Below, one piece after another: positions 24,624 to 36,216 of a DNA stretch of 61,673 nucleotides. The stretch is from Azospirillum sp. TSO22-1 (GTDB taxonomy: Bacteria; Pseudomonadota; Alphaproteobacteria; Azospirillales; Azospirillaceae). The DNA is taken from the NCBI RefSeq assembly GCF_003116015.1, contig NZ_LGQZ01000037.1, forward strand, positions 1-61,673, written 5' to 3'. The notes under the pieces were generated by a model that was not told the origin of the DNA, searched no databases, and worked only from the letters and a program-made list of their open reading frames with translations. How positions within the stretch are numbered: the stretch's first letter is position 1; each line of letters starts with the position of its first letter. The translations under genes and the position numbers were made by a program.

Positions 24624-25913
24624 TCAATACCGCCGCGCCGGAATCGTGCCGAGGTCGCGCGGCGGCGCCCCCATCATGGTGCCCGGCTCGGCCGGGGCGG
24701 CCATCGGCACCGCCGCCGGGGCCGGGGCCGGCAGCGACGCCGCCGGCTGGCTCAGCCCGGCGCCCCTGGGCAGGGCGCGCAGTTCCAGCGCCGGGGCCGG
24801 CACCACGCCGGCATCGACGCGCGGCGCCGCCTGCGTCAGGCCGAGGTCGCGGCGCGCCATCGCCTGCCGCAGCCGCTCGACGTCGCCGCGGAAGGTCAGC
24901 GCCACCAGCGCCTCCACCCGGCTCAGCGCCAGCAGATCGGTGCGGGTCACCGCCTGCACGGTGGCGAGCCGCTTGCGCGTCTCGATCCAATCCTCCAGCC
25001 GGCCGACCGGCACCGCGACCGCGACCGTCTGCTCGCCACCGGTCACCGCCGCGTTATCGCGCTTCCACGCCTCGTCCAGCGCCGCCGCGACGAAGGTCAC
25101 TCCGCGCGCCAGCGCGTCCGACGGGCGGTCGTCGCCATCGACGCGGACGCTGACCGGGAACTGCTCGCGCGAGCCGTCCAGGCCGTAGCGGACGACGTCC
25201 ACCGCCAGCGGCTGCCCCCGAGTCGGCTCTCCCGACGCCGGCAGCGCGGCGCGCGCCACCACCACGCCGCCGGCGCTGTAGCGCCGGGCGATGGCGGCCA
25301 GCGGGTCGGCCGCGCCGTTCACCGCGTCCTGGGCGCCGATGGCCTGGAGATCCTCCATCTCGCCCTCCGGCACCACCAGCGGCACCAGCGAGCTGCCGCG
25401 CTCGCGCACCTCCCAGGCCGAGCGCCAGGGGGTGCGGTCCTCCCACAGGACCGGCCGGCCGTCCACCACGGTCACCGGCAGCACGACGAGCGGCTGGCCC
25501 GGCGGCTCGATGTAGGCGGCGCCGCTGCCGCCGAGCTGGTCGCGCACCGCCTGCGGCCGGAAGCGCACGGTCATCGAACCGACGTAGCGGTTGGCCGCCA
25601 GCTTCTCCTCATCGATCTCGAAGCCCGCCACCAGGCGGGCGATGTCGTTGTCCGACAGCTTCGGCGCCCGCCCGCCGGGCACGAGGCGCTGGTACAGCGT
25701 GTCCCATGCCTTGCGCTGTGCCTCGCCGATCGCCTGGTCGCGTCCGGCGTTGGGGTTGGCGGTGGTGACGTCCACCTTCACGCCCGAGACGGTGAAGGCG
25801 TCGGCCTGCGCCGCGGGCGCGACCTGGGCGCTGGCCGGGGGCGTGTGCCCGGCCAGCGCCAGAAGCAGGGCGGCGATGCCGGCGCAAAGCGCCCGGCGGC
25901 TGCGGTGGAGCAT
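24624..25913 (-). CDS. DUF2066 domain-containing secreted protein
   Basis: The product has 429 residues with a signal peptide (hydrophobic 12-24, cleavage near ASA-Q at about 30). The conserved region FTVSGV.VDVTTANPNAGRDQAIGEAQR.A...L..RLVP at about 38-85 is typical of DUF2066, a family of unknown function found next to pgsA/hda/purM in alphaproteobacteria. The C-terminal 60 residues are Pro/Ala-rich and probably disordered. The ATG at 25913 has GGAAGG at good spacing, so I prefer it to the farther in-frame starts. It is divergent from purM-purN. Confidence 0.85.
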   Translation of the reverse strand: MLHRSRRALCAGIAALLLALAGHTPPASAQVAPAAQADAFTVSGVKVDVTTANPNAGRDQAIGEAQRKAWDTLYQRLVPGGRAPKLSDNDIARLVAGFEIDEEKLAANRYVGSMTVRFRPQAVRDQLGGSGAAYIEPPGQPLVVLPVTVVDGRPVLWEDRTPWRSAWEVRERGSSLVPLVVPEGEMEDLQAIGAQDAVNGAADPLAAIARRYSAGGVVVARAALPASGEPTRGQPLAVDVVRYGLDGSREQFPVSVRVDGDDRPSDALARGVTFVAAALDEAWKRDNAAVTGGEQTVAVAVPVGRLEDWIETRKRLATVQAVTRTDLLALSRVEALVALTFRGDVERLRQAMARRDLGLTQAAPRVDAGVVPAPALELRALPRGAGLSQPAASLPAPAPAAVPMAAPAEPGTMMGAPPRDLGTIPARRY

Positions 25914-25989
25914 TGCAATGCCTTCCGATTCGAGTATGTTTCGGCCCGATCTTTGGCCCGGTATATAGCCCAGCCCAAGCGAGGATACC

Positions 25990-27056
<1,067 letters not shown>

Positions 27057-27069
<13 letters not shown>

Positions 27070-27713
27070 AGGTCGGCGTCCTGATCTCGGGACGCGGCAG
27101 CAACCTGCAGGCCTTGATCGACGCGGCGGCGGATCCCGACTTCCCCGCGGAGATCGCGCTGGTGCTCTCCAACAAGGCCGACGCCGCCGGGCTGGCGCGC
27201 GCGGCCGGGGCCGGCATTGCGACCGCGGTGGTCGACCACCGCGGCTTCCCGGGCGACAAGCCCGCCTTCGAGGCGGCCATGGACGCCCGGCTGCGCGACG
27301 CCGGGGTGGAGCTGGTGTGCCTCGCCGGCTTCATGCGGCTGCTGTCGCCGTGGTTCGTCGATGCGTGGCGCGACTGGATGATCAACATCCACCCGTCTCT
27401 GCTGCCCGCCTTCAAGGGGCTGGACACCCACCAGCGGGCGCTGGACGCCGGCGTCCGCGTGCACGGCTGCACGGTGCACTACGTACGCTCCGAGATGGAC
27501 GTCGGCCCGATCATCGTGCAGGCGGCGGTGCCGGTGCTGCCGGACGACGACGCCCACGCCCTGGCCGGCCGCGTGCTGGCGCAGGAGCACCGCGCCTACC
27601 CGCTCGCCGTGCGGCTGATCGCTGAGGGCCGGGTTCGCGTCGAGAACGAGCGCGTCCGCGTCGAGGGGCACGCCCCCGACGGCGCGTCGGTGCTGCTCAA
27701 CCCCGCGCCGTAA
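27057..27713 (+). CDS. purN: Phosphoribosylglycinamide formyltransferase
   Basis: The 218-residue GAR transformylase transfers a formyl group from 10-formyl-THF to GAR. The nucleotide loop SGRGSNLQ is at 11-18 and the catalytic triad is Asn110, His112 ([11 protein letters not shown]) and Asp148 (SEMDVGP). The ATG at 27057 overlaps the end of purM by 13 bases, so the two purine genes are translationally coupled. Length and order purM-purN are standard. Confidence 0.95.
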
Positions 27714-27786
27714 GCCAGGACTTGCCGGGGCGCCCCGCGGCCACCACTTCCTCGCAAAACCGCAGGAACGAGGAGGGATTGTCATC

Positions 27787-27936
27787 ATGGCCCTGGCGCA
27801 ACCACACGACCGGCCCGTCAGCGAGGAACTGGTGCGCGAGCACGCGCGCGGCTGGGAATCCTTCACGCACTTCATGAGGGTCGCCGTCATCGGCGTCGCG
27901 GTCCTGCTCATCCTGATGGCGATCTTCCTGCTGTAG
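27787..27936 (+). CDS. aa3-type cytochrome c oxidase subunit IV-like small membrane protein
   Basis: The 49-residue product has a soluble N-terminus (HDRPVSEELVREHARGWESFTHFM) and one membrane helix (about 28-49), the exact layout of the bacterial aa3-type oxidase subunit IV family, whose members bind the COX core at the membrane. GGAGG lies 10 bases before the ATG. It is 70 bases past purN and far from any cox operon in this window, so it may be a separate copy. I see no other function for it. Confidence 0.75.
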   Translation: MALAQPHDRPVSEELVREHARGWESFTHFMRVAVIGVAVLLILMAIFLL

Positions 27937-27986
27937 CCACAAGTCGGAGCTTGGGTTGGGCCGAGCAACAGCGCGGCCCAACACCG

Positions 27987-28811
27987 CTATTTTCTGATCC
28001 ACTCATATTTTTGGATCTTTATACGCATAGCTCCGACAAATTCATCAAGCACCCCAGGATCAAAATATTTTTCGTATCTCAGCATACGCTCGCCCGATAT
28101 CCTTAGATCTCGCAATATAACATCATATTGCGCATGATCGGGAGTCAACACGGCATATTGCTTCTCTTTTCTAAGGGGCACTCGCTCCAGCGCGGAATTT
28201 GCTAAGCATATGAAAGCCTTGATTTCTCCATTGCTCAATAAAGCTCGTTGAATTATTTCCATCTCAACCCGATCGCCATCAAACCATTTGCGCGTATAAA
28301 TCCGTTTGCCCGCATGTATTTCCGGTTGCTCACTTGGAAGAACTGGATCACCAAATGGGCGGCTAAACGCGGCTTGCGGAGCATAAGTATATCGATTAAT
28401 AAAAACAACTTCCTTCCGATCTAAGTCAACGCCACTCCAACTCGATAGCCCATCATTGACGCTCATTCCCTGCCTTACTCCCACAAACCCTCGTCTTATA
28501 CGAGAAATCTCGACAGGAAAACCAAGCGGCTTCAGCGAAATTACTAGACTCCCCCAACGCTGATTATCAACCTCTTTGCCATCAGCATCTATTTGTTCAA
28601 AATCTTCCTGTCTGGCTTGTCTTACTATATCAAATTTTGGCTTTTCCTCTGCGTACGGAACGCCATAGCAATTCGGCCCAGGAAGGTCGTCATAAACGGC
28701 ACCGGGATGATTGCGCTGAGCATTCAACGCGTCGGATGCACTTGGAGCCAAATCGGAAGTTTGGCATGCCGCCAAACTCAACGTCACAATCAACCCAAAC
28801 GCGCGCATCAT
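27987..28811 (-). CDS. Putative lipoprotein of unknown function, low-GC gene
   Basis: The 274-residue product has a short signal and lipobox SLAAC with lipidation Cys16, so it should be a lipoprotein of the cell envelope. The mature part has Asp/Arg-rich strands, no recognisable domain, and a helical C-terminus. Its DNA is strikingly AT-richer than everything around it and uses codons such as ATA, TTA and AAA that are rare in the neighbours, pointing to recent transfer. It may start at either of two adjacent ATGs (28811 or 28808). No mobility gene adjoins it. Confidence 0.7.
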   Translation of the reverse strand: MMRAFGLIVTLSLAACQTSDLAPSASDALNAQRNHPGAVYDDLPGPNCYGVPYAEEKPKFDIVRQARQEDFEQIDADGKEVDNQRWGSLVISLKPLGFPVEISRIRRGFVGVRQGMSVNDGLSSWSGVDLDRKEVVFINRYTYAPQAAFSRPFGDPVLPSEQPEIHAGKRIYTRKWFDGDRVEMEIIQRALLSNGEIKAFICLANSALERVPLRKEKQYAVLTPDHAQYDVILRDLRISGERMLRYEKYFDPGVLDEFVGAMRIKIQKYEWIRK

Positions 28812-28921
28812 GCACCCCCCAAGAAGCCCTATTGAATCTATGGATTTGCAGGCAGGGTAGGCACAAGGAGCGTAAAGCTCAACTTATCCGTTTCAAAGCG
28901 TTCCTGCCGCCGTCGAGGCAC

Positions 28922-28951
28922 AAAAAAGGCCGCCCCGAAGGGCGGCCTTTT
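28922..28951. terminator. Bidirectional intrinsic terminator after ndk
   Basis: A 10-bp perfect stem AAGGCCGCCC (28926-28935) / GGGCGGCCTT (28940-28949) has loop CGAA, an A run before and a T run after. It is placed 28 bases past the ndk stop and can serve ndk on the minus strand. Confidence 0.9.
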
Positions 28952-28978
28952 CCGTTTCCGTGTCCGATCGGGCTGGAA

Positions 28979-29401
28979 TCAGCCGACCAGCTCCAGGCCG
29001 GAGAAGAAGTAGGCGATCTCCTGGGCGGCGGTCTCCGGGGCGTCGGAGCCGTGCACCGAGTTCGCCTCGATCGACTCGGCGAAGTCCTTGCGGATGGTGC
29101 CCTCGGCGGCGTTGGCCGGGTTGGTGGCGCCCATGATCTCGCGGTTGCGGGCGATGGCGTTCTCGCCTTCCAGCACCTGCACGACCACCGGGCCGGAGAC
29201 CATGAACTTCACGAGGTCGCCGAAGAACGGACGCTCGCGGTGCACGCCGTAGAAGGTCTCGGCCTGGGCCTGGGACAGCTGGAGGCGCTTTTGCGCGACG
29301 ATGCGCAGGCCGCCGTCCTCGAAGCGGGCGTTGATCTTGCCGGTCAGGTTGCGGCGGGTCGCGTCGGGCTTGATGATCGACAGGGTGCGCTCGAGGGCCA
29401 T
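28979..29401 (-). CDS. ndk: Nucleoside diphosphate kinase
   Basis: The 140-residue product, [14 protein letters not shown] at the start, carries the NDK active-site pattern NSVHGSD with phosphohistidine His117, plus Lys11 and the Arg residues that bind phosphate. It balances NTP pools by passing the gamma phosphate of ATP through His117. The ATG at 29401 gives the family's usual length; a 6-codon extension upstream is not needed. It is divergent from the ABC-F gene and ends before a strong terminator. Confidence 0.96.
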   Translation of the reverse strand: MALERTLSIIKPDATRRNLTGKINARFEDGGLRIVAQKRLQLSQAQAETFYGVHRERPFFGDLVKFMVSGPVVVQVLEGENAIARNREIMGATNPANAAEGTIRKDFAESIEANSVHGSDAPETAAQEIAYFFSGLELVG

Positions 29402-29557
29402 GGCGGTGGTGCTCCACATGAAAATAGTTTTCCCGGCGCTCCCCGGACGGGGGCACCGCGTTGCGCCGCGTTATAGCGGCCGGGTGGCGGCTCGGCAAGC
29501 GTGTCCCCACCCGATCCCTTCAAACCACGCCGCCGACGTGCTACATCCCCCGACGAC

Positions 29558-31443
<1,886 letters not shown>

Positions 31444-31447
<4 letters not shown>

Positions 31448-32091
31448 GCGCAGAGCTGGACCAGGACTGCCCGGCGCTGGCCGACGAGCAGCGCACGTCG
31501 GACGTGCTGGCGGCGTTCCGCGCCGATCTGCCGGCGGAGCGGGTGACGCTCGCCCACCTCATCGCGGCGCTGGGCGACCGCTCGCTGGGCACGGTTCTGC
31601 TGGGGCTGGCGCTGCCGACCATCGCGCCGGTGCCGCTCGGCGTCTCGGTACTGTGCGACCTGCCGCTGTTCCTGTTCTCGCTGCGCCTGCTGTTCGGCAA
31701 GCGCGACGCGGTGCTGCCGGCGTGGCTGCTGCGCTGCTCGGTGTCGCGGGACAACGCGGCGCGCATGCTGGACGCGGTGATGCCGCGCCTCCTGTGGATC
31801 GAGGCGATGCTGAAGCCGCGCCTGCCGCGGCTGGCGCACGTGGACGGCGAGCGCTGGTTCGGCGTGCTCATCGTCGTGCTGATCAGCGTCTGCATCGTGC
31901 CGGTGCCGCTGATGGGCTGGTTGCCCGGATTCGCGCTGGTGCTGATATCGCTGGGGCTGATCGAGCGCGACGGCGGCGCCATCGGAGTGGGGCTTCTGCT
32001 GTCGGTCGCCGCTGTCGTCGCGGCGGTGGTCCTGGTGTCCGGCCTGTCGTACGCGGGCCACGAGCTTCTGTCCAATGAGCCTATTCCGTAA
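31444..32091 (+). CDS. exoD: ExoD family membrane protein
   Basis: The 215-residue protein has a soluble N-terminus of about 45 residues (D.L...V.LAHLIAALGDRS.G) followed by four or five membrane segments. The first hydrophobic run contains the family's ALP...P.P.G.S.....PL pattern. ExoD affects exopolysaccharide production and alkali tolerance in Rhizobium; its biochemical role is not known. The ATG overlaps the ABC-F stop, so the two genes are translationally coupled. Confidence 0.85.
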
Positions 32092-32229
32092 GCGTGCGGC
32101 GTCCAGCGGGTTGCAAGATCCCGTCCTTTTGTTGGATAAGAAGCTCAGGAAACCATGGTTCGGGACCCCCAGGCACAAGATCGTGTTAACCGGGGGCATC
32201 AGGCAATAACCACCGGCGAAAGGCCGATC

Positions 32230-32838
32230 ATGACTCCTTCGGAATACTCCGTCGCCGCGAAAGCCAAGAATGCCAAGGCGCCGCACCCGGCGCTGATCTT
32301 CTTCCAGCGGTGGATGGCCAACCCCATGGCGGTGGGATCGATCACGCCGTCCGGTCCCGGCCTGCGCAAGATCATCCGTGAGAATCTGGTCTGCGGCCCC
32401 GACGAGGTGATCGCCGAGTTCGGCCCCGGCACCGGCGCCATCACCCAGGCGCTGCTGGAGGCCGGCATCCCCGCCCAGCGCGTCTATTCCTTCGAGATCG
32501 ACCCGCACCTCGCCCGCTACGTGCACGGCGTCTACCCCGACGTGAACGTCATCAACACCGACTGCCGCAAGGTGGCGGAGACGCTGGGGCCGGACCTCGT
32601 CGGCAAGGTCGGCACGGTGGTGATCGGCATTCCCATGAAGGTGCTGCCCATGGACGTGCAGCAGGGGATCGTGGACGCCACCTTCTCGGTCATGCCGGAG
32701 GGGCGCCGCTTCCTGCTGTACACCTACATGATCAACTCGCCGCTCAACATGCCGGCGCTGGGCCTGAAGGGAAAGCGCATCGGCTTCACCTGGCAGAACG
32801 TCCCGCCGGCCTCGGTGTGGGCGTACTGGAAGGCCTGA
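32230..32838 (+). CDS. Class I SAM methyltransferase, phospholipid N-methyltransferase-like
   Basis: The 202-residue product has a SAM-binding motif AEFGPGTGAIT (62-72), then E.D at the end of strand 2 (YSFEIDPHLA). The N-terminal FFQRWMANPMAVGSITPSG matches the PmtA-like group (COG3963), which methylates phosphatidylethanolamine toward phosphatidylcholine or acts as a related rRNA-type enzyme. The ATG at 32230 is preceded by GAAAGG. It stands alone between exoD and a bidirectional terminator. Confidence 0.78.
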   Translation: MTPSEYSVAAKAKNAKAPHPALIFFQRWMANPMAVGSITPSGPGLRKIIRENLVCGPDEVIAEFGPGTGAITQALLEAGIPAQRVYSFEIDPHLARYVHGVYPDVNVINTDCRKVAETLGPDLVGKVGTVVIGIPMKVLPMDVQQGIVDATFSVMPEGRRFLLYTYMINSPLNMPALGLKGKRIGFTWQNVPPASVWAYWKA

Positions 32839-32859
32839 CGGATCTTTCTCCGGTCTGTG

Positions 32860-32892
32860 AAAACGCCCCTTTCCGTGTGGAAGGGGCGTTTT
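32860..32892. terminator. Bidirectional intrinsic terminator
   Basis: A stem AAAACGCCCCTT / AAGGGGCGTTTT (32860-32871 with 32881-32892, loop region TCCGTGTGG partly paired) lies between the convergent methyltransferase and SDR genes. It has A and T runs at its two ends and can work on both strands. Confidence 0.88.
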
Positions 32893-32901
32893 CGTTTGGC
32901 C

Positions 32902-33672
32902 CTACGCTCCCGCCGGCTTCCGCGGCGCCCGCGCCGCAATCCGGTCCACCCAGGCGGACGGCAGCGCCGACAGCAGCCACACTGCCGCCGCCATCGGCCA
33001 GGGAAACGAAATCCGCCCGACGTTCCGTTCCAGCTTCCGCCTGATCAGTTCCGCCGCCGGCCCGGCGTCCATCAGGAACGGCATGGGGAAGGGGTTGCGC
33101 GCGGTCATGCGGCTGCGCACGAAGCCGGGGCAGATCACCGACACGCCGATCCCCTGCCCGGCCAGATCGCCGCGCAGCGATTCGCCCAAGACCCGCACCG
33201 CCGCCTTGCTGGCGCAGTAGGCCGGCGCCCCGGGCAGCCCGCGGAACCCCGCCAGCGACGCCATCAGCGCGACCTGCCCCCTCCCCCGCCCGCGCATGGC
33301 GTCGATGGCCGGGTAGATGGTGTTCAGCACGCCGTCCAGGTTCACCGCGAAGATCCGCCGCGCCTGCTCCTCGGTCTCGCCGTTCAGGCCGGTGCCGGCG
33401 GAGATGCCGGCGTTGGCGATCACCAGATCCACCGGGTGCGCCGCGTCGAACCCGGCGAGCCACGCCGCCATGCCCGCGCGGTCGGCGGCGTCCACCACGC
33501 CCGCCTCGACCACCGCCCCCCTGCCCCGGCAGCGCGCCGCCACGTCATCAAGGCGCGCCGCGTCGCGCCCGGTCAGGCCCAGCGCCACGCCGGGGCCGGC
33601 GTAGGCCAGCGCCAGAGCCTCGCCGATGCCGCTGGACGCACCGGTGATCACCACGGAACGGACTGGAGTCAT
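32902..33672 (-). CDS. Short-chain dehydrogenase/reductase
   Basis: The 256-residue classical SDR has cofactor loop TGASSGIG (10-17), NAG at 87-89, and catalytic Ser139, Tyr152 and Lys156 (Y-C-A-S-K). The last 40 residues include a hydrophobic stretch (WPMAAAVWLLSALPSAWV) that may bind membrane, as in SDRs working on lipids. The substrate is unknown. The ATG at 33672 lies about 80 bases from the divergent yicC. Confidence 0.9.
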   Translation of the reverse strand: MTPVRSVVITGASSGIGEALALAYAGPGVALGLTGRDAARLDDVAARCRGRGAVVEAGVVDAADRAGMAAWLAGFDAAHPVDLVIANAGISAGTGLNGETEEQARRIFAVNLDGVLNTIYPAIDAMRGRGRGQVALMASLAGFRGLPGAPAYCASKAAVRVLGESLRGDLAGQGIGVSVICPGFVRSRMTARNPFPMPFLMDAGPAAELIRRKLERNVGRISFPWPMAAAVWLLSALPSAWVDRIAARAPRKPAGA

Positions 33673-33753
33673 CGCGCCTCGCCGCTTGTTGGCCCGCCGA
33701 ACGCGGGCTATAAGGTGTTCCCCCAAAGCCCACAAATTGTAGCCGAGGCCGAT

Positions 33754-34647
33754 GTGACCGCCCACCGCCCCGTCGCCAGCATGACCGGATTCGCCCGCGT
33801 GGACGGCCACGCCGACGGCTACGCCTGGACGCTGGAGGCCAAGAGCGTCAACGGCCGCAACCTCGACCTGCGCTGCCGCATGCCCTCGGGCTTCGACCAG
33901 CTGGAGGCGCAGGCCCGCGCCGAGATCCCGAAGACGCTGGCGCGCGGCACCGTCAACCTGACGCTCAACGTCACCCGCACCTCGACCGTCTCGCAGATCC
34001 GCATCAACCGCGAGCTGCTGGCCCAGGTGCTGGAACTGGCCCGCGAGATCGAGGGCGAAGGCGCCGCCCCGCCGCGGCTCGACGCGCTGCTCACCGTGCG
34101 CGGCATCATCGAGCCGGTCGAGGAGGATGAGACCGAGGCGCGCGAGCGCCTGGACGCCGCCCTGAAGAAGGACCTCGGCGCCGTGGTCGGTCGCCTGGCA
34201 TCCGCCCGCGCTGCCGAGGGCGCGCGGCTGGTGACGATCCTGAACGGCCACCTCGACGAGATCGCCCGCCTGACCGAGGCGTCCGCCGCCTGCTCCTCGG
34301 TGCAGCCCGAGGTGCTGAAGGAGAAGCTGCGCGCCCAGGTCGCGGCGCTCCTCGACGCCGTGCCGGCGCTGTCGGAGGACCGGCTGGCGCAGGAGGCGGC
34401 GCTGATCATCGCCAAGGGCGACGTGCGCGAGGAGATGGACCGGCTGCGCGCCCACGTCCAGGCGGCACGCGACCTGCTGGCCGAGGGCGGCGCCATCGGC
34501 CGCCGCTTCGACTTCCTGTGCCAGGAGTTCAACCGCGAGGCCAACACGCTGTGCTCCAAGTCGGCCGATGTGGAGCTGACCCGCATCGGCCTGTCGCTGA
34601 AGGCTTCCATCGAGCAGCTGCGCGAGCAGGTGCAGAACATCGAGTGA
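33754..34647 (+). CDS. yicC: YicC family endoribonuclease
   Basis: The product has about 297 residues. SMTGFARV near the start, S.NGRNLD...R, and C-terminal IGRRFDFLCQEFNREANTLCSKS are the family's signatures. YicC family members cut single-stranded RNA and RNA hairpins in E. coli. I chose GTG at 33754, giving MTAHRPVASMTGFAR, because GAGG precedes it at proper spacing and YicC proteins usually have a few residues before SMTGF; ATG at 33781 is the alternative. It is followed 5 bases later by gmk, the usual neighbour. Confidence 0.92.
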   Translation: MTAHRPVASMTGFARVDGHADGYAWTLEAKSVNGRNLDLRCRMPSGFDQLEAQARAEIPKTLARGTVNLTLNVTRTSTVSQIRINRELLAQVLELAREIEGEGAAPPRLDALLTVRGIIEPVEEDETEARERLDAALKKDLGAVVGRLASARAAEGARLVTILNGHLDEIARLTEASAACSSVQPEVLKEKLRAQVAALLDAVPALSEDRLAQEAALIIAKGDVREEMDRLRAHVQAARDLLAEGGAIGRRFDFLCQEFNREANTLCSKSADVELTRIGLSLKASIEQLREQVQNIE

Positions 34648-34652
34648 TCCGC

Positions 34653-35309
34653 ATGCCTACCACCGACCACCCCGCCCCGAAGGACATCCGTCGGCGCGGC
34701 CTGATGCTTGTGCTGTCGTCGCCGTCGGGCGCGGGCAAGACGACCATTTCGCGCCGCCTGCTCGACCGCGACGCCGGCATCACCATGTCGGTGTCGGTGA
34801 CGACGCGGCCGATGCGCCCCGGCGAGCAGCCGGGCGTCGACTACGACTTCATCGACATGCCCGAGTTCGAGCGCAAGGCCGAGGCCGGCGAGCTGCTGGA
34901 ATACGCCCGCGTGTTCGGCAACTGCTACGGCACGCCGAAGAACCGGGTGGAGGAGGCGCTGGGCGCCGGCCGCGACGTGCTGTTCGACATCGACTGGCAG
35001 GGCACGCAGCAGCTGGCCGAGAACGCGCGCACCGACCTCGTCAGCGTGTTCATCCTGCCGCCGTCCGGCGAGGAGCTGGAGCGTCGCCTGCACAGCCGCG
35101 CCCAGGATTCGGCCGAGGTGATCGCCCAGCGCATGGCCAAGGCGTCCGACGAGATCAGCCACTGGGCCGAGTACGACTACGTGATCGTCAACCACGACAT
35201 CGAGGAAAGCGTCGCCTCGGTCCAGGCGATCCTGCGCGCCGAGCGGCTGAAGCGCACCCGGCAGGTGGGCCTGCAGAAGTTCGTCCAGGCGGTGCAGGCG
35301 GCGCTGTAG
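34653..35309 (+). CDS. gmk: Guanylate kinase
   Basis: The 218-residue product has P-loop SSPSGAGKT (22-30), GMP-binding SVTTRPMRPGE..G.DY.F, and LFDIDWQG. It phosphorylates GMP to GDP with ATP. It sits in a yicC-gmk operon (5 bases between). The start at 34653 gives a short N-terminal arm before the P-loop typical of alphaproteobacterial Gmk. Confidence 0.96.
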   Translation: MPTTDHPAPKDIRRRGLMLVLSSPSGAGKTTISRRLLDRDAGITMSVSVTTRPMRPGEQPGVDYDFIDMPEFERKAEAGELLEYARVFGNCYGTPKNRVEEALGAGRDVLFDIDWQGTQQLAENARTDLVSVFILPPSGEELERRLHSRAQDSAEVIAQRMAKASDEISHWAEYDYVIVNHDIEESVASVQAILRAERLKRTRQVGLQKFVQAVQAAL

Positions 35310-35339
35310 GAACGCTTCCTGGAGGGAGCATCCCTTCCG

Positions 35340-35442
35340 TCATCCCCGCGAAGGCGGGGATCCAGAGAGAGCCGCGGCAGCGGCGACATGACTCATGAGG
35401 CCCGCAGACGCGGGCACTGGATCCCCGCCTTCGCGGGGATGA
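35340..35442. repeat. REPIN-like doublet: two 26-bp palindromic arms in inverted orientation
   Basis: A 26-base arm at 35340-35365 is repeated as its exact reverse complement at 35417-35442, 51 bases apart. Each arm is itself a hairpin (ATCCCCGCGAAGGCGGGGAT). The spacer holds another short hairpin (GCCCGC / GCGGGC near 35400). This is the architecture of REP doublets/REPINs, which are spread by a RAYT-type transposase; no such gene is in the window. Lies between convergent gmk and bpt. Confidence 0.8.
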
Positions 35443-35468
35443 GGAAAAAATAAGTAAATGCCAACAGG

Positions 35469-36209
35469 TTACAGCATCTCGTCGTCCGGCACCCGGTACC
35501 AGCCGTCGCGGCCCAGCGCCTCCAGCGGACGGAAGCGCGCCTTGTAGGCCATCTTGCGGCTCTGCGCGATCCAGTAGCCGAGATAGACGTAGGGCAGCCC
35601 CTCCGCCCGCGCCCGCGCGATCAGGCCGAGGATCATGTAGGTGCCCAGGCTGCGCTTCTCCTGCGCCGCGTCGTAGAAGCTGTAGACCGCCGACCAGCCG
35701 TCGCCCAGCCGGTCGGTCAGCATGCAGGCGATCAGCCGGCCGTCGCCGTCCCGCGCCTCGACCAGCGAGGTGTCGGCCCGCCCCTCGTCGATCATCGCCG
35801 CGAAATCGGCCATCGCCATGCGCGCCATGTCGGAATCGCCGTGGCGCGACGCCTGGTAGGTGGCGAACAGGCGATACTGCTCGGTGGTCGCGTTGGCCGG
35901 CGCCTGCCCCAGCCGCAGGTCCTCGTTCATGCGCAGCACGCGCTTCTGGGAGCGGGTCGGTTCGAACGCGTCCACCGCGATGCGCACCGGCACGCAGGCC
36001 GAGCAGGTCGGGCAGACCGGCCGGTAGACGATGTCGTGGCTGCGCCGGAAGCCGGCACGCGACAGCGTCGAGTTCACCTCCGCCGCGTACGGACCGCTCA
36101 GCCGGGTGAAGAGCTTCCGCTCGACCCGGCCGGGCAGGTAGGGGCACGGCATCGGGCCGGAACGGAAGAACTGCTGGAGCGGCCGGTGATGCGGCGGGAT
36201 GATCGACAT
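35469..36209 (-). CDS. bpt: Leucyl/arginyl-tRNA--protein transferase, Bpt/Ate family
   Basis: The product has 246 residues. The N-terminal cysteine cluster PCPYLPGR and CPTCSAC (Cys22, Cys66, Cys69, Cys72) and the GNAT-like C-terminal half (YVYLGYWI..S.KM.YK..F.P.E) define the Ate/Bpt family, which attaches leucine (Bpt) or arginine (Ate) to N-terminal Asp/Glu of proteins, marking them for ClpAP. It is 7 bases downstream of the alpha-E gene, so it is in the same operon as the ATP-grasp and alpha-E genes. Confidence 0.92.
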   Translation of the reverse strand: MSIIPPHHRPLQQFFRSGPMPCPYLPGRVERKLFTRLSGPYAAEVNSTLSRAGFRRSHDIVYRPVCPTCSACVPVRIAVDAFEPTRSQKRVLRMNEDLRLGQAPANATTEQYRLFATYQASRHGDSDMARMAMADFAAMIDEGRADTSLVEARDGDGRLIACMLTDRLGDGWSAVYSFYDAAQEKRSLGTYMILGLIARARAEGLPYVYLGYWIAQSRKMAYKARFRPLEALGRDGWYRVPDDEML

Positions 36210-36216
36210 GCGTTCT

